From NCBI RefSeq assembly GCF_026212465.1, contig NC_080053.1, forward strand, positions 19,827,773 through 19,891,772: a DNA stretch of 64,000 nt. Reading direction: 5' to 3'. Both the position numbers and the translations under genes were made by a program. Under the pieces are notes generated by a model, which was not told the origin of the DNA, made no database searches, and saw only the letters and a list, made by a program, of their open reading frames with translations. Below are positions 12,301 to 23,733 of this stretch, in pieces (position 1 is the first letter of the stretch; each line of letters opens with the position of its first letter). Origin of the DNA: Amaranthus tricolor. Lineage: Eukaryota; Streptophyta; Magnoliopsida; Caryophyllales; Amaranthaceae.

Positions 12301-12575
12301 CACTTTTCAGAAGTAAAGTTCACAGAGTTACCTTTATCGCAAAATTGAGAAATGCTAAGTAAGTTATGTTTCAAATTCTCGACTAAAAACACATTATCGA
12401 TAACATGGGAACATGACCTTCCAACTTTTTCTTTGGCGATTATCTCACCTTTCATATTGTCACCGAAGGTAACTGTTCCCCCATCATAGGCTTCAAGTAA
12501 GAGAAATTTAGATTTGTCACCCGTCATGTGCTTGGAACACCCACTGTCGAGATACCATGAGCTGTTCCCCCTCAC
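9343..12575 (-). pseudogene. Copia pol polyprotein, unit 2, disrupted
   Basis: Same domains and same lesions as the unit-1 pol: stops at 11799-11801, 10875-10877, 10776-10778 and 10236-10238 and a frameshift near 9585. The only protein-level difference I see is Asp instead of Tyr in the RNase H segment LKGTDDLS (C9851 versus A1151). Catalytic-type motifs (DSGCS in protease, YVDD in RT) are still present, so the lesions are single-site rather than general decay. Confidence 0.9.
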
Positions 12576-12702
12576 TTGGACTTGAAAGAAATTAATTGTT
12601 ATTTACAGGAACCCAGGCTGTCTTGGGTTCCTTGTCGATTTTACAAGAATCTTTTTTCTTAATCAGAATGTTATAGACATAATTTCTGTTGGAGACAGTG
12701 TA

Positions 12703-13575
12703 CTATTCCCTTTTGGTGCACTGGTCCTTCAGATGGCCAGTTTCTCCACAGAAGGAACAGATTATGTCTCTAAGGAGATCAATGTATACCTTTTTCTTCT
12801 TGCTATTCTTAAAGTGATCTAGGCGTTTTGAATTTTTGCTTTTAGCTTCTTGAATCCATTTGGGAACACTTTTGATCTTCCCTTTTTCTCTTGAATTTAA
12901 TTCAAGCTCTATTTTATCACTGTTGGAGCGTTTGAATTCGAAGCTACTGTCCAGATTTTGAAAATCTGTACACAGGTTCTTAATAGATGCATCGTTTAAT
13001 TCCATATTCAAGCCTAACAATTTGTATTGCATTAACTTAATATTAAGAATAACCTTTTTCTTTTTAATTCTCTCCATATTTTCCTTTAGAATTATATTTT
13101 GGTCCAACAAACTGAAAAATTTGTTTTGGACGTCGGATCTAAAGGTGTTTATATAGGAGACATGGTCTTTACTTACTTTGAGCTCCTTTTCCAATAGGAG
13201 ACACTTATCATTAAAATTTTCAAGTTTAATTTGTGTCTCCTTTAGCAACTGTATTAATTTATTTTTACTCAATTTGGATGAATGGACAGAAAATGAGTTA
13301 GAAGAACATACCTGCTTTATGGCAAAGACATTAATTTCCATCTTCTAAAAATCTTCTTTTTCAAATTCGGTAATGGGTTTGGGAACAATTTCATGATTGG
13401 AGTTAATAGTGGTTACCTCATAGTCTCCAATTTTGATGACTCTCCAAACTTGATAATTTTCCGCTTTGATGAAGATCTCCATCCTATTTTTCCATTAAGT
13501 GTAGAATTTTCCATCAAACATGGGTGGTCTTTGAGTAGAATATCCTTCTTCCATTCGCTCGTTCATAATTGACAT
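12703..13575 (-). pseudogene. Copia gag, unit 2, internally deleted
   Basis: Identical to the unit-1 gag: intact SIRE-type N-terminus followed by two in-frame stops, absence of the central capsid region, Lys-rich coiled-coil segment and intact CCHC zinc knuckle near 12710-12755. The shared deletion shows it predates the duplication. Confidence 0.8.
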
Positions 13576-13629
13576 TTTCGGGAACACCAGGATTCTGCCC
13601 TCAGGGTTTCCTGATCTACTGGGAACAGG

Positions 13630-13641
13630 GCTCTGATACCA
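13630..13641 (-). other. Primer binding site of unit 2
   Basis: Minus strand TGGTATCAGAGC, two bases inside the LTR end, identical to 4930-4941. Confidence 0.85.
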
Positions 13642-13643
13642 AT

Positions 13644-15160
13644 TGTAGACTCAATTAGAAACGGGAACAGCAACAAGAGAGGGGTGAATTGTTGTTGTTA
13701 CTAGTTTAAGCGTTTTTGCCCTCTTTTTGCGGAATTGAATAAAATATATAAAGCTTAAACTTAGAGCGAAATAATTAAAAGAGACAAACGATTTTTACGT
13801 GGAAACCTTCTAGGCCTAAATAGAAGGAAAAACCACGACCCCTCGGGATTTTTAAATTCTCCACTATGTTTAAGGCGACTCGTTACAATTACATTAAACA
13901 TCTTACTTCACTCGAAGCGCATCAACTAGGCCAACTTCTCTCTCAAATTGCTTCACTCAAAGCAACAAACTTAGCTTCACTAAAAGCTAAACTCCACACT
14001 AGCTTCACTAAAAGCTATGTCCTTAGCTTTACTCAAAGCTATTCTCTTCTCTAGCTTCACTAGAAGCATTCTAATTCCCCCTAGACTCACCCAAGTCTAG
14101 TTACAAAGATTCTCTCAAAAACCCTTACAAAAGGATAAAAATTCTCTAAAAATAAAATCAATAAGTTGCACAAGAAAATATTATAAATTAATTGGCATTT
14201 TTAAAACAAAATTTTCTTGTAAAAATTCTCCCAAAATTACGTATGATTTAATGGCTCATACTAAGGCAAGTTTTGAAGAATAACCGAGTCCACTATTTAT
14301 AGAGCTAAAATCCCTAATAAAAAGGAATATTCCAATCCATTATTCCTTATCCAAAATGATCATGGGAATAATGTGGATTTTAATAACCAAGTCTTCCTAC
14401 GGTTAATCTTAAAGTAGGCATTTAAACTTGACCAATTCAAGCCCACGATTATTTAGCAATAACCGCTGTTCCCTAATAATAGGTTTTGTTCCCTTAAGCA
14501 GCAGTTTCTTCAGCAACAGTTCCTGTTCCCATAATAACGGCTGAAACTTTATGCTATTTATAGAAACGGTTATACTTAATAGGAATGGTTACATGCTAAC
14601 TAATTATAGGAATGATAACCTATTTTCTAAGATAAAGATCGGTTAAAAATAATAGCAAAGACTTTTTCAACAACAGCTATTCCTATATTTAGCAAATCCA
14701 ATATTTACTAAATATAGATCCTAAAATAAAGGATCTTTATTTAGAGACTCGTACGTAAAGTAATTTTTAGAAAACTTTTTGCCAATTAAATATAATAATT
14801 ATTAATGCAACAAATTAACTTTAATTAACACATCAACTAAAAATAATAATTAAAATAATAACCAGAATTTTCAATAGACGTAAGCTGACTCCGGTTCAGG
14901 AACAGTGCGCTGTCTCCAATTTCCAATTTTGCTAGAACATCCAACTTGGGAACAGTAGACCTGCTGTCTCCATTTTACATCCCAAGCGATATACTTTTCT
15001 AACATCTCTTGAATCCTTTTGACACGTACATTTCCATGAACAAAGCCATAGGTACTATCAACGATCATAATTACGACCGGATATCGACCTGCACATAATC
15101 TCTAAAAACATATTTGTTTAAATAAAGTGTAGTCATCATCAAAACTCAAGAGGTCCAACA
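13644..15160 (-). repeat. Outer 5' LTR of the SIRE-like array (1517 bp)
   Basis: TG...CA bounded. It forms the upstream end of the array on the minus strand. Host sequence begins at 15161 with CGTAA as candidate target-site duplication; the matching copy lies beyond the left edge of the window. It carries the same TATA box (14293-14302) and hairpin cluster (13905-14069) as the shared LTR. Confidence 0.92.
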
Positions 15161-15440
15161 CGTAAAATTTTCCGTTAAATTCTTGTCAATTTCCGTTTAA
15201 TTCACTATTTTGACGAAACTACCCTTATTAAGTGTTGGTTGTTGTCTTTATAATTTGCCATAAACCATTTTTATACTCTCAAATGTTTAATTCACCGTTT
15301 TGAGGTTCACCGTTTAATTCATCAAAACTCTCAAATATTTAGGGCCAATTATAATGACAACAACCAACACTTAATAAGGATAGAAACGTCAAAATGGTAA
15401 ACTAAACAAAAATTAACAAGAATTTAACGAAAAATGTTAC
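15161..15440. repeat. Inverted-repeat (MITE-like) element cut by the SIRE insertion
   Basis: 15161-15259 and 15343-15440 are imperfect reverse complements (about 95 bases, sharing for example ATTAAGTGTTGGTTGTTGTC and CGTTAAATTCTTGT). The left arm starts exactly at the retrotransposon boundary, so the array inserted at or inside the end of this element. The far end would be on the other side of the array. Confidence 0.7.
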
Positions 15441-16439
15441 AGCAGTTTGAAAGAAAGTGAAAAACTTACGATTATTATTAATTTTTTATAATTATATTGA
15501 TTATAAAATTTTAACGTGTAAATTTCACTTGTTAAAGATAATATATAACGGGTTGGCAGGTACCCGACTCAATGTAATGTGGCCCATGACCCAACTCGGT
15601 TAAGCCGGGTCGGGTACCCGACCCGAATTATATTCTTTTTGAACACCTGGTTTAGGATGTGGGTCAGCAGATCGGATTTTTGAACACCCCTAGTTGATGG
15701 GATATGTATGTAAAGACAATTATTATTTATGCAATGATCAACTTCATAAGATTGGGAAATAATAGTAATTTCATTTAGCTTTTTGAAGGATCCATTGGCA
15801 ACAAACTAAAAGTAAAGGTTGGATTATTGAACAAAATTTTAAAGGTGGGATTATTGGCATGTATTGGAAACTAAATTGGATTATTATAAAGAAAGAAGAA
15901 GATAAAAGGTAACCTGATATAGCAGGTCATTTCTTTGAAGAATCCATTGGCAACAAACTGAAAGCAAAAGGTTGAATTATTAAAAAAATTTCAAAATGTA
16001 GAATTATTGGCAGATAATTAAAAATAGGTTGGATTATTTATAACAATTTTTCCAAAAATAAAAGTATAATTAATGAACTATGTAATTATATTATAATTAT
16101 TTTTCATGAATTAAAAGTAAACTAATTATTAAAAATAGGTGATTGAAATTTTGTTTAATAGCACCATAAGAACCATATTTGTAACCTTGCACAAAGCCCC
16201 ACATACATTCAAGATGTTATGCTACTAATCACTTTGATTTATTTCTGTTTAGTTCTTTTCAATTCATTTTTAAGAGCACCATAAATTCATTTTCTAATAA
16301 TAAGTTTTCTAATAATATTTAGGTCAGTGTGTAACAAGATCAAAGACACTAATACAAGGATAAAATATTAGTTGATAATTTAGGAACAATGACATTTTCT
16401 GTTAAATCAAGGTCAAAGTATTGATGTCTGATTCAGGAT
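15441..16439. repeat. Non-coding spacer with a direct-repeat pair
   Basis: No gene seen. 15779-15895 and 15936-16060 are related direct repeats sharing CCATTGGCAACAAACT and GGTTGGATTATT-type motifs. A GC-rich palindromic patch (GGGTCGGGTACCCGACCCGA, 15607-15626) is a common plant repeat motif. Confidence 0.5.
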
Positions 16440-17060
16440 GTTCAGATTACTTAGCAAAGGGGAGAAATAAAGAAACATAAAAGGACGGTGTATTAATTGA
16501 AAAGTAATCCAATGAGAACATCTACAATACATGTCACTTAAGTGGTAAGGCTATAAGGTTGCTTTTTCTGAAGTGGGACGAGAGACGATTCTAATTAAAA
16601 GACCGTAACGTTAGCCCTTGTAGCTGACTCTACAAGGGGGTATTTTTGGGATCATAAATGTCATTCTAAAAGGTTATTTGGGGCATTCTATGACCACTCA
16701 ATGATGGACTATAAAATACCCTCATTAACACCAGATATAAGGTAACTAGTCTTCAAGCAATTTAAGTTATTGCTCACAACATTCATTGAGAATTAAGCAC
16801 ATTCAATACATCTTCAAGAAATGCATTTGAACATTGATGAACATTTGTTGAATAAGATAAACATTTGTTAGTTTAAAACAATTGCTTAAGCCTCACGCTG
16901 CAAAATCCTAATAACATCCTCCTAGTTAAAGGCCACTGTGCACCTGGAAAGGTATTTGTTAGGCAAATGTTTCATATAAACACGGACTTAGGCGTCGGAT
17001 AAGGTCTTCGAAAAACCATTTTGGGCCCTCATAATTCTTGTTAATCGTGCATGATTGTAC
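16440..17060 (+). repeat. Possible old LTR remnant
   Basis: Contains ACTATAAAATACCC (TATA-like, about 16709) followed by a CA-rich leader and the phrase GGACTTAGGCGTCGGATAAGGTCTTCG, which resembles the 3' part of plant LTRs. No paired copy, primer site or coding domains were found, so this is tentative. Confidence 0.3.
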
Positions 17061-17687
17061 ATGGTATTTTAAGGAATGATCTTACTACAAGATTAATTAA
17101 ATAGCAAGAACAAATCCCATAATTCTAACATTTACCCTTGCTTAAAGGACACAACTTAGGACTAATCCAAATTTATTGATTAATTAATTGTATCCCAAAC
17201 AAGGCCTTTATTCACTACAATTCTAACATTTAAATTTGTGCGCATAGATAATTTTTTAAAATAACAATAATGTCAAAGTCTTTACTTTTAAAATATTGAA
17301 ATTAGCTACATATCTAATCAATAAGTTAATCATACTAGTTATTTACATAAATTTTCTTTTCAGATTGAGATGACTTGGACATATGAAAAAAAAAAACTAT
17401 TCACTATTGATGTACTTGTGAGAATGGTGGAAAGTATATAATGAAGGGTAAGAAAAGTCAAAATAGACCCAAAAGAACGTAAATAACTAGATAAGAAAAT
17501 AAAATTTAATTTGCATAAATTACATCTCTTTAAGAATCTCACAAATAAGAAACGAGTTAAAATAGTATATGCTTTGTAATCTAATAACAAATACAGACAA
17601 TAATAAGACACGAAAAAATTGAAAGTTGGGTTGGATAATGTAGCACTTAGAAAAGAATGATACAATCGGAAAAATATGTTAAATTTT
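17061..17687. other. Intergenic, nothing recognised
   Basis: AT-rich sequence with only short spurious ORFs. Confidence 0.5.
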
Positions 17688-17693
17688 AAAAAA
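17688..17693 (-). terminator. RNA polymerase III terminator of tRNA-Glu
   Basis: Six T on the minus strand immediately follow the tRNA 3' end. Confidence 0.75.
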
Positions 17694-17765
17694 TTCCGTT
17701 GCCGGGAATCGAACCCGGGTCTCCTGGGTGAAAGCCAGACATCCTAACCGCTGGACGACAACGGA
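17694..17765 (-). tRNA. tRNA-Glu (anticodon TTC)
   Basis: The minus strand folds as a full cloverleaf: 7-bp acceptor stem (TCCGTTG with CAACGGA), D arm, anticodon arm with loop CTTTCAC, giving anticodon TTC for glutamate, and T arm with GGGTTCGATTCCC as box B. No intron; no encoded CCA. The discriminator base is A. An AT-rich TATAATTA lies about 30 bases upstream and CAA motifs just upstream, as usual for active plant nuclear tRNA genes. A T6 terminator follows directly. Confidence 0.95.
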
Positions 17766-18976
17766 CTCGTTGACAATGAAATCTCCTCCGCGTTAATTAT
17801 ACGTTCTCCGATTCATGGGATATTTGGTTTTTAGTATTCACTTATTACACTTAATTTTTATTTTATTTTTAATCTATAAATTAAAACATACTCAAGTGAG
17901 ATCTTGTTTGATTTGTGTCAATGTAAAAATTATTAATATTCACTTTGTATAATATTTCGTTATGTTTATAAAAGATATTAAACATTAAATAAGTGTATTG
18001 GATAGTGTGAAAAAGTAAATGTCTCATTTCCTATAAATAGGAGGGATTACGATATAAGGCAACATGGAGTATATTCTGAGTCCTTATGTTATGTTTGAAT
18101 TTCTAATGTGAAAATGTGTTTTATCTTGTATCATTAATGATTAATTAATACTTTCAATTGAGTTGCATTGGAATCTAAAAATCATGATGGAAAGTATAAT
18201 TAAGAATTTCAACAACATATGCGTCTTATATTATAATGTTCCTCCTGATATTTTATGAAGTTTTATGAAGTATTTAAACAAGGATAAAAAGTGAATATAT
18301 TTTTAAAAAAATAATATATATACTTTTAAGGGTTTTATATAAAAAAAATCTTTATATTTTGTTTATAAAGCGCATGTTTTGACATACATAAGGAATAGCG
18401 AAATAATTTGCTACATTATATAAACATTATTGAGGATAATTTGACTTTAGTTCAAATCTTTAAAGTTGATTTGTTAAACTGTAAAAGTCACAATAGGTTT
18501 TCCTTTAAGAGAGTTTCTCCCTACTGCAAAATTTGGGTTTTCTCTGTCTTCTTTCTTGAAGCTTTTTCTCTTTCTGCAGATTTTCCTTTGCTTTGTTTTA
18601 TGGAGAGATTAATAAAGGAAAAGAATCCTCGAGTTTCACAAGAAAACTAAACACGTTCTTTGTGAAAAAGAACAAAAATCATAGAAGCGTAGTGCAAAGT
18701 TAAAGCGTGCACAAACTTTTTCCAAAAATATCATATCATGCAATCTTATAAAAACAATGTAAAATTTCATTTGACAATTGCATAGTGAATTGTCATATAG
18801 AATAAATTTTACCAAAATTACTATCAACTTATTTCTTAATAGGAGTATATAAGTAATATATCACAATTGCCATATAGAATAATTTTACCAAAGTTAACAC
18901 CAGATTATTCCTTAATATATAAGTAGTTGTTGGAAGATTACATATATTTGTCTCAACACATATGAAAATTTTAATT
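17766..18976. other. Intergenic, no gene seen
   Basis: AT-rich. 17805-18080 has weak resemblance to Stowaway-type MITEs, but its ends are too degraded to define. The small ORFs here have no recognisable features. Confidence 0.4.
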
Positions 18977-19398
18977 TGTTGAGTAAAGGCACTATATTTG
19001 AACTAAATTTTATTATACTCTCAAATATTTTTACAACTCTTAAACCTCTACTACTTATAATTTTCTACCCTCTAACCTATCACTACAATACTTTAGAAGA
19101 GGACACTACTTGGAACCCTTACTTGCTCTCTTGCTTGGTACCTACACTCATGCCGTGACCACCTATTTATACTACTCCAATGGAGCTATCTAGGTACAAG
19201 ATATTTTCTAAGAAAATTCTAGATTTAAGATATTTATACTTAGATATTTTTAGAGCACATTCTAGAGTTGAGATATTTTCTCATTCTCTAGATTATTATT
19301 CCAAAATATTTTCATTCTTTATTATTTTAGAATTCTCTTGATCTTGGGCTTAATAGACTTGGGCTTAATAACTTGGGCCTCAGCGTTGATCATCAACA
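18977..19398 (-). repeat. 3' LTR of Copia element 2 (422 bp)
   Basis: Begins TGTTGAGTAAAGGC and ends GATCATCAACA on the plus strand, matching the other LTR nearly throughout. It has a 15-base extra segment near 19350-19370 (a duplicated GGGCTTAATA-type phrase) absent from the other LTR. Confidence 0.93.
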
Positions 19399-19409
19399 CT
19401 CCCCCTCAA
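19399..19409 (-). other. Polypurine tract of Copia element 2
   Basis: Minus strand TTGAGGGGGAG abuts the 3' LTR start TGTTGATG. Confidence 0.75.
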
Positions 19410-22400
19410 CGCTGACTTGCTGCACATTCCAAGTTGTTCTCGCATGTCTTGGAACTTGCCCGTACTGAGTCCTTTTGTGAAGATGTCTGCAACTTGCTCT
19501 TCCGTCGGTGTTAGCTTCATTTGGATTTAGCCTTGCAGGACCTTCTCTCGAATAAAGTGATAATGTACTTCGATGTGTTTGGTCCTTGCGTGAAATACTG
19601 GATTTTCTGCCAGACAAACTGCTGACCTGTTGTCACAATGAAGTGTTACCTGTCCGGCTGGTTGATGAAGATCTTTCAATAGATGTGTCATCCACGTGCT
19701 CTCCTGCGCAGCCATAGTTGTCGCCCTATACTCTGCCTCAGTTGTTGAGAGTGACACCGTAGGTTGTCTTTTGCTACACCACGACACGGCTTCTGATCCT
19801 ATGCTAAAGACAAAACCTATTGTTGACCGCCTTGTGTCATAATCTCCAGCGTAGTCAGCATCACAGTAGCCAACCACTTGACATTCTCCACCCTTTTGAT
19901 AAAGGATGCCATAGTCTAGAGTACCCTTCACATATCGAAGGATTCTCTTGACAGCTTCCAAGTGTGGCTTCTTTGGGTTCTGCATATGACGACTCACTAC
20001 TCCAACCGCATATGCAATGTCGGGTCGAGTGAGGGTCAGATTCAGAAGACTTCCAACAAGTTGTCGATACATTCTTGTATCTTTGAGGTCCTTTCCTTCC
20101 CCTATACGCAACTTGTTGTTTGGCTCCATAGGCGTCAGGAGTGGTTTGCAGTTTAAAATTTTGTTTGCTTCTAAGATTTCTCTTGCATACTTGTGTTGAC
20201 AGAGAAACATAGCTTCTCTAACCTTCTCGACCTCGAGCCCCAAGAAATGTTTTAATTCTCCTAGCTCCTTCATCTGAAACCGAACTGATAGGTTCTCCCT
20301 TGTTCGGCTGATTTCTTCAACTAGGTCTCCGGTTATGATGAGGTCATCTACGTATACTAGGACTGTAGCTATCTTGTCTCCATTATTTTTAACAAATAGG
20401 CTTGAGTTTGCGGTAGCAGGTGTATAACCACTCTGTACGAGAAATTCAGCGATTTTCCGTACCATGCCCTTGGTGCCTGCTTTAGACCATATAGTGCCTT
20501 CTTAAGTTTGCAGACGTACCTTGGATGAGCGTTTCTCTCAAATCCTTGTGGCTGCTCCATATATATCTCCCGATCGAGCTCACCGTACAAGAAGGCATTC
20601 TTCACATCTAGCTGCCATACCTTCCACTCTCTACTTGCTGCAAAGGCTAGAAGGACCCGTATGGTTGTCATCTAGACCACTATACTAAACGTCTCATCAT
20701 AGTCTAGGCCGTACTGCTGTGAGAATCCTCTTGCCACTAGGCGTGCCTTATATCTCTCAATTGATCCATCCGATCGAGTCTTTATCTTGTATACCCACTT
20801 GCACGAGATTGGATTGACTTCAACTGGTTTTGGCACCAACTCCTAAGTTTGATTTTGCCTTAAGGCCGCCATCTCCTCTTTCATTGCCTTGCGCCAATGT
20901 TCTAATTTGGCTGCTTCTTCATAGGTTGATGGCTCTGAGGTATCCTCGATCACAACAGTATTTGCATACCTTGGATTTGGTTGCCTCTTCCTTGATGATC
21001 GTCTTGGGAGTTGAGGTACCTCTTCACTTTCTTTAACCTGGAGTGGAGGCTCTCCTTCAACTTCTTCATGTACTCCAGTACGCCAAGGACACTTTGCCTT
21101 GAATGAACTCGAGGTGTCACCTTTTTCGGATGCTGGTGTTTCTTGATCTTCTCTTTGGTCTCTTGCATCTTCAATCGTCGACTCTAGATCTTTCGATGCA
21201 ATTTGAGGTGTGTGTTCTGGAGTCCACCATGCCGATGCTTCATCGAAGACCACATTTCTTGAAGTGTGGATGCGCCCGGTTGTCGGATCACAACACCTCC
21301 ATCCTTTTCTTGCAGAGTCGTATCCAACGAAGATGCACCTTATTGCCTTTTTGTCAAATTTAGTACGGAGATGATCTGGTACGAACACGTAGCACACGCA
21401 CCCGAATACTTTGAAGTGACCTACTACGGGTTTTCTCTTCCAAAACTTTTCATATGGAGAGATAAATCCCAAATTCTCTTGAGGTAGTCGATTGATGATA
21501 TGAGCCGCTGTTTTCATGCACTCAGCCCAAAATCTCCCTGGCACATTCCTCGCATGTAGCATACTTCGGCATACTTCTGCCAAGTGTCGATTCTTCCTTT
21601 CAGCTACACCATTTTGTTGAGGTGTATTGGGGCAGGTCAATTGTCTCTTTATCTTGTGCTCCTTTAGGTAGGAATCAAACTCGTAATTTACATATTCCCT
21701 ACCGTTGTTCGTTCGGAGACACCTTACTTTCTTGTTGAGTTCACTCTCCGCATTCTCTCTAAATTGTTTGAATTTGGAGAGTGCCTCAGATTTTTCTTTC
21801 ATAAAGAGAACCCACACATACCTTGAGAATTCGTCGATGAAGATCACCATGTACTTGGACCTGTTTATGGATGCTTGTCTTACGGGACCAAAGACATCTG
21901 AGTGCATCAGTTCCAAAGGCTCCTTGGCTCGAAACTTTGAAGGTTGATAAGGAAGTTGGTGAGCCTTACCGTATTGACATCCAGCACAGATCGTGTCAGT
22001 ACGTACTTCAACTTTGGATATACTGGCAACCATCGACTTCTCGACCATCATTTTGAGCTTGTGATAGCTCACATGCCCCAATCGTGCGTGCCAGAGGTCG
22101 GCAGTCTCATTCCTCTGAGTCCTATCTACGTAAGCGGATTCTTCTGACATTACGTAGATTGACTGCGATTTTCGACCCTCCATTATTGGCGTTTCTGTTG
22201 CTACAAGATTTCGGTAGACCCTTACTCTTTGTGGTCCAAACAAGACGTAGCAACCTTGCTTTGTCAGTTGCGATACTGACAGCAAGTTCTTCTTTAGACC
22301 GGGGACATGAAAAACATTCTCTAGTTAGACTGGAGTATAATTTGGTCCAGGAGTGACTTTTGTCTTACCGACGTAGCGGATGGGCAGTTTGGAGTTGTTG

Positions 22401-22603
22401 GCTGTTACGATGACTTGATTTCCTTTGTACTTCTCCAAGTCTTCTAACTTTTGTACGTCCCCTGTCATATTATTTGAGCAATCAGAATCAATTATCCAGT
22501 CACTCCTATAGTTGATTTTCTCCTCCTTGGGTACCACCGCGAGAGCAACTTCTTCATTCTCCTCCACTTGTGAAGATGCTATTGCGATTGTGAAGCATCC
22601 CAT
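19410..22603 (-). pseudogene. pol of Copia element 2, disrupted and with altered catalytic motifs
   Basis: From 22603 downward: protease with WIIDSDCSNNMTGD, where the family has DSG, so Gly is replaced by Asp; a stop at 22325-22327; GAG-pre-integrase ([18 protein letters not shown]); integrase with HSDVFGP and GVAERKN but RTNNGREY where the second catalytic Asp (RTDNG or RSDNG) is expected; RT beginning KVWQLDVKNAFLYG with a frameshift near 20450, then [10 protein letters not shown]; RNase H with YCDADYAGD and STTEAEYRA. An in-frame TAA near 19527 precedes the C-terminal QVADIFTKGLS. Both single-site catalytic changes and frame breaks make it inactive. Confidence 0.88.
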
Positions 22604-23533
22604 GTTTCTTCATTGTCGCTGCTTTCTTGAGCCATTTGTTCCTGGCTCTTCGAGGTTGCGACATTTCCGTGGCCTTTCTTTCTCTTGTACCAGCAATCTC
22701 GTGCATAGTGTCCCTTCTTACCACAGTTGTAGCAACGATCTTTTTGATCGTCATCTTCCTGACACTGAGTTTGAGCTCCCACTGAAGCTTTCCTCCCCAG
22801 GTTGGGCTTCCATTGTTGACCAGGTTTGCCTTTGACATTCGGCTTTGACTTGTGTCGACCTTTCTTCTGGCCTCCAAATAAAGCCTCTTCTTCCTTCCTA
22901 GGCGAGACTCTAGTGATTTGCCTCGTCAAAGCCTCCTGATTAGCGAGCATGTTCTCCAACTCTAGCAACGTCGGCTGAGTCGACCACCCTCGGATGGCTG
23001 CCATGAACCCACTAAACTCGGTTCTTAGGCCATGGGCGATTATCCTCCTCATGCGTTGCTCGCTAATGTTTTCTTCAGGGTCAAGTTCGGCAATCTCGCT
23101 ACAAAGAGACTTAACTTTCTTGAAGTATTGATTTATTGTCAAGTCCCCTTGTGATATTGTCATTAGCTCACTTTCCAACAGTTGGAGTCGAGCGTCATTC
23201 TTTTTTTGAGAACAACGCTGCTAGGTTGTCCCAAGCAACCTTCGGGGTTTCTGCTTTTTGTATGTACTCAACCAGCTCTTTATCAATTGTTGTTTTGAGT
23301 ACATACATTGCCTTACCAGCTTTAACATTCCACCTTCTAAAGGCTTAATTTTCAACTACTGTGCTTTTCTTGTCGGAGTCAACAGTTACTATCTTTGGTT
23401 CCGGCGGAATCGTATTGCATCCGCCTACCACCTCCCATAGATCCTGACCTTGAAGGTAGGACTCTATGCAGGTGCTCCAATATGTATTGTAATATAACTT
23501 CTCAAGACCACCAGTCATACCTGCTAAATCCAT
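22579..23533 (-). pseudogene. gag of Copia element 2, frameshifted
   Basis: The N-terminal part from the likely ATG at 23531-23533 includes YLQGQDLWEVVGG, a hallmark of Copia gag. It breaks off in that frame near 23345 and resumes in another frame at 23178 as a 199-codon segment with SLCSEIAELDPEE, GLRTEFSGFMAAIRGW and a nucleocapsid zinc knuckle CYNCGKKGHYARDC. A frame break or short deletion lies between 23178 and 23345. Confidence 0.85.
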
Positions 23534-23717
23534 AGCGACTTTGTGAAGCAAGCCTTCTCACAAGTCTTCGGTCCTTCGTCTTCGCAACTTCGGACTCCTT
23601 CTAACCGATCTTGTGGCAGAACGTCAGCAGGCACCCTTCCAACTAGTGATCGCCCAACTATACTTGCCAACCTGCGACTAGTCTCCGATCGTCGACTTGA
23701 CAGAATCACCCCGATCC

Positions 23718-23730
23718 GGCTCTGATACCA
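23718..23730 (-). other. Primer binding site of Copia element 2
   Basis: Minus strand TGGTATCAGAGCC, three bases from the 5' LTR end; initiator tRNA-Met type. Confidence 0.85.
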
Positions 23731-23733
23731 GAT

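Larger units (their letters stand above)
1..15160 (-). mobile_element. Tandem array of a SIRE-like Ty1/Copia retrotransposon, two units sharing an LTR (left end outside window)
   Basis: Positions 1-6460 recur at 8701-15160, an exact offset of 8700. Read on the minus strand the order is LTR (13644-15160), gag, pol, env-like ORF, polypurine tract, LTR (4944-6460), then gag, pol and the start of a second env-like ORF cut by the window edge. The middle LTR therefore serves both as 3' LTR of one unit and 5' LTR of the next. The only differences I find between the copies are C570/T9270, A1151/C9851 and A6193/G14893. Domain order PR-IN-RT-RH marks Copia; the env-like ORF after pol, the LTR start TGTTGGACCTCTTGAG and the 1.5-kb LTR fit the SIRE/Maximus lineage. 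Unequal recombination between LTRs is the usual source of such arrays; a real duplication and an assembly duplication cannot be separated from sequence alone. Confidence 0.92.
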
